Origin: Aurantiochytrium sp. KH105
Lineage: Eukaryota > Sar > Bigyra > Thraustochytrida > Thraustochytriidae
Direction of reading: 5' to 3'
NCBI GenBank assembly: GCA_003116975.1
Contig: BGKB01000010.1
Coordinates: 248,001 to 312,000 of the forward strand
Length of the DNA stretch: 64,000 bases
A program made the translations under genes and the position numbers. The notes below the pieces were generated by a model, which saw only the letters and a program-made list of their open reading frames with translations, did not search any database and was not told the DNA's origin. How positions within the stretch are numbered: position 1 is the first letter of the stretch; each line of letters opens with the position of its first letter. Below, piece by piece: positions 61,601-64,000 of this stretch.

Positions 61601-63684
61601 TCACGCTGTCGCTTCTGGCCCAACTGCGTCGCTCTCCTGACGCCCACGTGGTCTTGGCGTACCCGCTGGCTTCGTTGGTGCCCACACTTGTTGCGCAGAT
61701 GCGGCACGGCGACGAGAGTGCGCGAGATGACGCATCTGCGAATGAGATGGCGCTTGCGGCGGCGACGGGAAGCTACACGTCTGCCTTTTCGCGGGGTCAG
61801 CAGCCGCGGGCCAAGATTGAAACCCAAGGCTTGGCGAGACTCTCACGAGAGGAACAGCGGACTCTTCTCGCGGGCATGCTCGAGGCCTTGCGTAGCCGCG
61901 CGCGCATGGGCGCAAGCGCGGACTCGGTCTCCCCCGAGCTGCGTGCCGCTCTGTACACCGGAATATGTGTTCTCATCAATGGCATGCGGCGACACTACGC
62001 AACGAACTTGTCAAACCAGGTGAGCCAGTTGCCACTATCTATCACAGAACGCGAATTTCTTGCTGGCGCAAAAGAGTTTGGCAGCGATGAGCTCCAGGAA
62101 CTGCGAAAGCGCGCGAAGTCCGTGCTCGATACTCTTCACGGTGGTGAGAGGTCAACGATCCTGGAAATCGTCGTTCCGGACGCACTCGAGTCCGAATCTC
62201 CCATGGCGCGCGCAACGGGGTTGGCAACGCTCAAGATTCTTCTCGAGTGCGATAGCGACGACGGCGACTGGTTGCGTCGTTTGCGGCGCGTTGGCGTCTT
62301 GCGCCAGCTGTTATCAGCCATCGTAGACCGCGTCTGCGCGGACAGGTTGCTTGCAAACGCGCAGGTCGAAAAGATCTATGAGCTTTCCATGACTGCGCTT
62401 TGCACGGCGGCGCAATCTGTGCACGGCGCGCAGGCCATCGTCAAGAGCGACTTTCTTCAGCGTCTCGCAAGCGAACCTCTTGTCGTACTTTGCGACAAGC
62501 GCGCCCTCGATGCTTGGGCCGGCTCCATGGGGGATACGGAAATGCACATGTCAACAGATGCTGCCGGTGGATCTGGACTGGGCGGTCCTGGCGAGACATC
62601 TTCGCCGTCCGGCGAGAACTTGCAGGAACGCCGCCACGATCTTGTTCTCCCCTTGTTGCGGCTCCTCTCTACGTTATTCACGACGCTCCGGGAAAACAGG
62701 CAGCACGGTGGCAACGCAGACCTCGCGCAGCTGCAAAAGGACGTCTTGTTGTTCTTCCGTGTGCAGCGCCGGATGGTCAGTTCCAGCCTGGGCTTCCCAC
62801 CATCGTCCATCAATGACATCGAGGAGAGTTCGTTGCTTCTCGCTCTTTTGGCGCATGCTACACGTGATAATGCCCAAACCGTCATGCAAGAGCTCGGTGG
62901 GACGGCGGACGAGTTCGACACCCTCGTGTTCGACCTCATTCGCGAGGTATGTAATCCGCAGCCTCAGCGTGGCGAGTGGAAGGATGTCTTGGCACCGGCG
63001 CCGGGGCCCGAGTCTGCGCGTCACAAGGAAGTGGTTGCCGCGCCGCCGGATCTGTCACCAACTAAACCCGCGGCCAATGCTTCCCTCTTTCAGCTCGATG
63101 TATTTGCGCAACAGCGACGTCTCCTGCAAAATGCCATCATGTACACGCGGGCGCGCCGGGATGCTGTGCAACTCAAGGAGAACCCGTCGATGGGGCGCAA
63201 CGACTCGCACGCGCACTCTCTCATCCTTTGTCTCGACTACGCGGCACACTGCCTTGCATGCTTGTCGCGAAACTCGCCAACGGTCTTTGAAGATGCGCTG
63301 TCGGAGCACCGCAAGCCGCATCGAAACCTGGACGCTAACGCGGCCAGCATGATTGCCTCTTGGAGCCAGCATCCGCAGTACGCGCAGTGGTCCTGCTCGA
63401 CGCTTCTCTTTGTTCTCGAAGGTGCGCTCGTGGTCTTATATGCGCGTCTGAAGCAGATTCGTCGCTGGAGCGTTTCGGAGAAAAGCTCCAAGCAGTCTAA
63501 TTTTGGCGCTCAGTCGCCGAACGCCGTGCGCGCCTGGCTGGCGCACGACAAGCTGCTGGCAAACCATTTCGAGCCTGCCCGGGACAAGTCGGCAATCGAG
63601 CAGCTCGAGGAGGTTGTGCAGTCCAATTCGTCTAGCAGCCAGTTTGTACACTTGATCCTGCGTCGCATGCGCGAGCTCGTATAA
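56224..63684 (+). CDS. Nup205/Nup192-type scaffold nucleoporin with GLFG N-terminus
   Basis: 2486 residues in one exon from ATG 56224. Residues about 1-146 are Gln/Asn/Gly-rich with nine xFG words, mostly GLFG (GGLFGNQTP, GGLFGAQTP, TSLFGAQTP, GSLFGSTS, GMFGSS). From about 160 to the end a long helical solenoid follows, with poly-Gln insertions near residues 800-820 and 1195-1225. The C-terminal third carries the Nup205/Nup192 pattern (IVVPDALESESPMARATGL, VGVLRQLLSAIVDRVC, VEKIYELSMTALCTAAQ, KSDFLQRLASEPL). Nup205/Nup192 builds the inner ring of the nuclear pore and in yeast and animals has no FG repeats, so an FG tail on it is unusual. The protein is also longer than the roughly 2000-residue animal form. 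Assignment to Nup205/192 rather than Nup188 is by sequence feel. Confidence 0.83.
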
Positions 63685-63847
63685 GTTGTGGCTGCGCCCG
63701 AGCTCGTTATGTGCTATCTGCCGACGAGGAAAAGGGCACGAATGGGGGACAAACAAAAGCACACAGAGAGGATTGAAGTTCTTCGGAATAAACTTTTATC
63801 GATAGCACCCCCCTTATTTTTTTTTTATGGGTCTCAAATCTCTACAT
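63685..63847. other. Short convergent 3' spacer
   Basis: 163 bases between the nucleoporin stop and the next gene. It has an AATAAA at about 63787-63792 that could serve nucleoporin polyadenylation, followed by a T-run. Confidence 0.5.
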
Positions 63848-64000
63848 TCACGCTGTCGGCCCTACTCCACCCTTGAGATTAATCTTGATGGTTGTGCGCT
63901 TTGCACCAGGCTTGGCGCTACGCATCTTGGGCGGAGGCAGGCCTCCGAAGGAATTGAAACCAATTCCGGCAGGACGCTTGTTGTTTTTGCGCAAATGGCC
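63848..64000 (-). CDS. C-terminal fragment of a basic protein (cut by window edge)
   Basis: Reading the minus strand from the window end, one frame stays open for 50 codons to a TGA at 63850-63848. It is rich in Lys, Arg, Gly and Pro with words HLRKNNKRPAGIGFN, GGLPPPKMRSAK and RTTIKINLKGG. This looks like the tail of a basic, probably nuclear or RNA-associated protein. Too short to name, and the start lies beyond base 64000. Confidence 0.55.
   Translation of the reverse strand, partial: GHLRKNNKRPAGIGFNSFGGLPPPKMRSAKPGAKRTTIKINLKGGVGPTA

Overview
This is a eukaryotic nuclear window. It has long, mostly intron-free reading frames with strong ATG contexts, GT-AG introns in at least two genes, a nucleoporin, a clathrin-adaptor subunit, an RNA polymerase II subunit and extensive simple repeats between genes. 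The GC-rich, intron-poor genes with poly-Gln/Asn/Asp tracts and large repeat-rich spacers fit a heterotrophic stramenopile, most likely a thraustochytrid (Labyrinthulomycetes). That placement is inference from style, not a database match. Three isolated N bases (7352, 31796, 38097) suggest a draft assembly.

Layout. 1-610 holds the N-terminal part of a GH43-like glycosidase (minus, cut by the window edge). 1216-3030 (minus) is a putative DNA-binding regulator with a SANT-like and a Cys/His-rich segment. 3031-9056 is repeat-rich spacer with a possible small inverted-repeat transposon (6864-7447) and a decayed gene (7921-8350). 9057-14486 (plus) encodes a 1809-residue TRP-type channel with an N-terminal tandem pair of Nudix-like modules. 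14896-15730 (minus) is RPB7, whose first coding exon is only four codons. 16486-18690 (plus) is an Sfi1-like, Trp-repeat, putative centrin-binding protein. 19315-19935 and 21543-22310 (plus) are a tubby-like-fold candidate and a two-TM protein. 22954-24279 (minus) is a Gln-rich SANT-like regulator.

24280-32047 is nearly gene-free and holds microsatellites, a 25-bp minisatellite, a hairpin and a pseudogene relic (30778-31144). 32048-34870 (plus) is a large NIPP1-like FHA protein with an RVxF motif. 35116-37890 (minus) is a beta-adaptin. 38656-46425 holds three tandem plus-strand paralogues (633, 673 and 635 residues) with an F-box-like segment and CxxC pairs, apparently a local gene-family expansion. 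46426-48929 is spacer with one doubtful small gene. 48930-50086 is a three-exon membrane protein gene. 50711-51736 (minus) is a polytopic membrane protein whose 3' end has been tandemly duplicated.

52178-54272 carries the urease accessory genes UreF and UreD side by side on the plus strand, an unusual functional cluster for a eukaryote. UreD overlaps the 3' end of a convergent armadillo-like gene (54257-55600). 56224-63684 encodes a Nup205/Nup192-type scaffold nucleoporin with a GLFG-rich N-terminus. 63848-64000 is the C-terminal end of a basic protein on the minus strand.

The strongest candidates for new biology are the Nudix-Nudix-TRP channel, the FG-tailed inner-ring nucleoporin, the tandem F-box/CxxC family and the UreF-UreD pairing. 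No tRNA, rRNA or CRISPR array was recognised.
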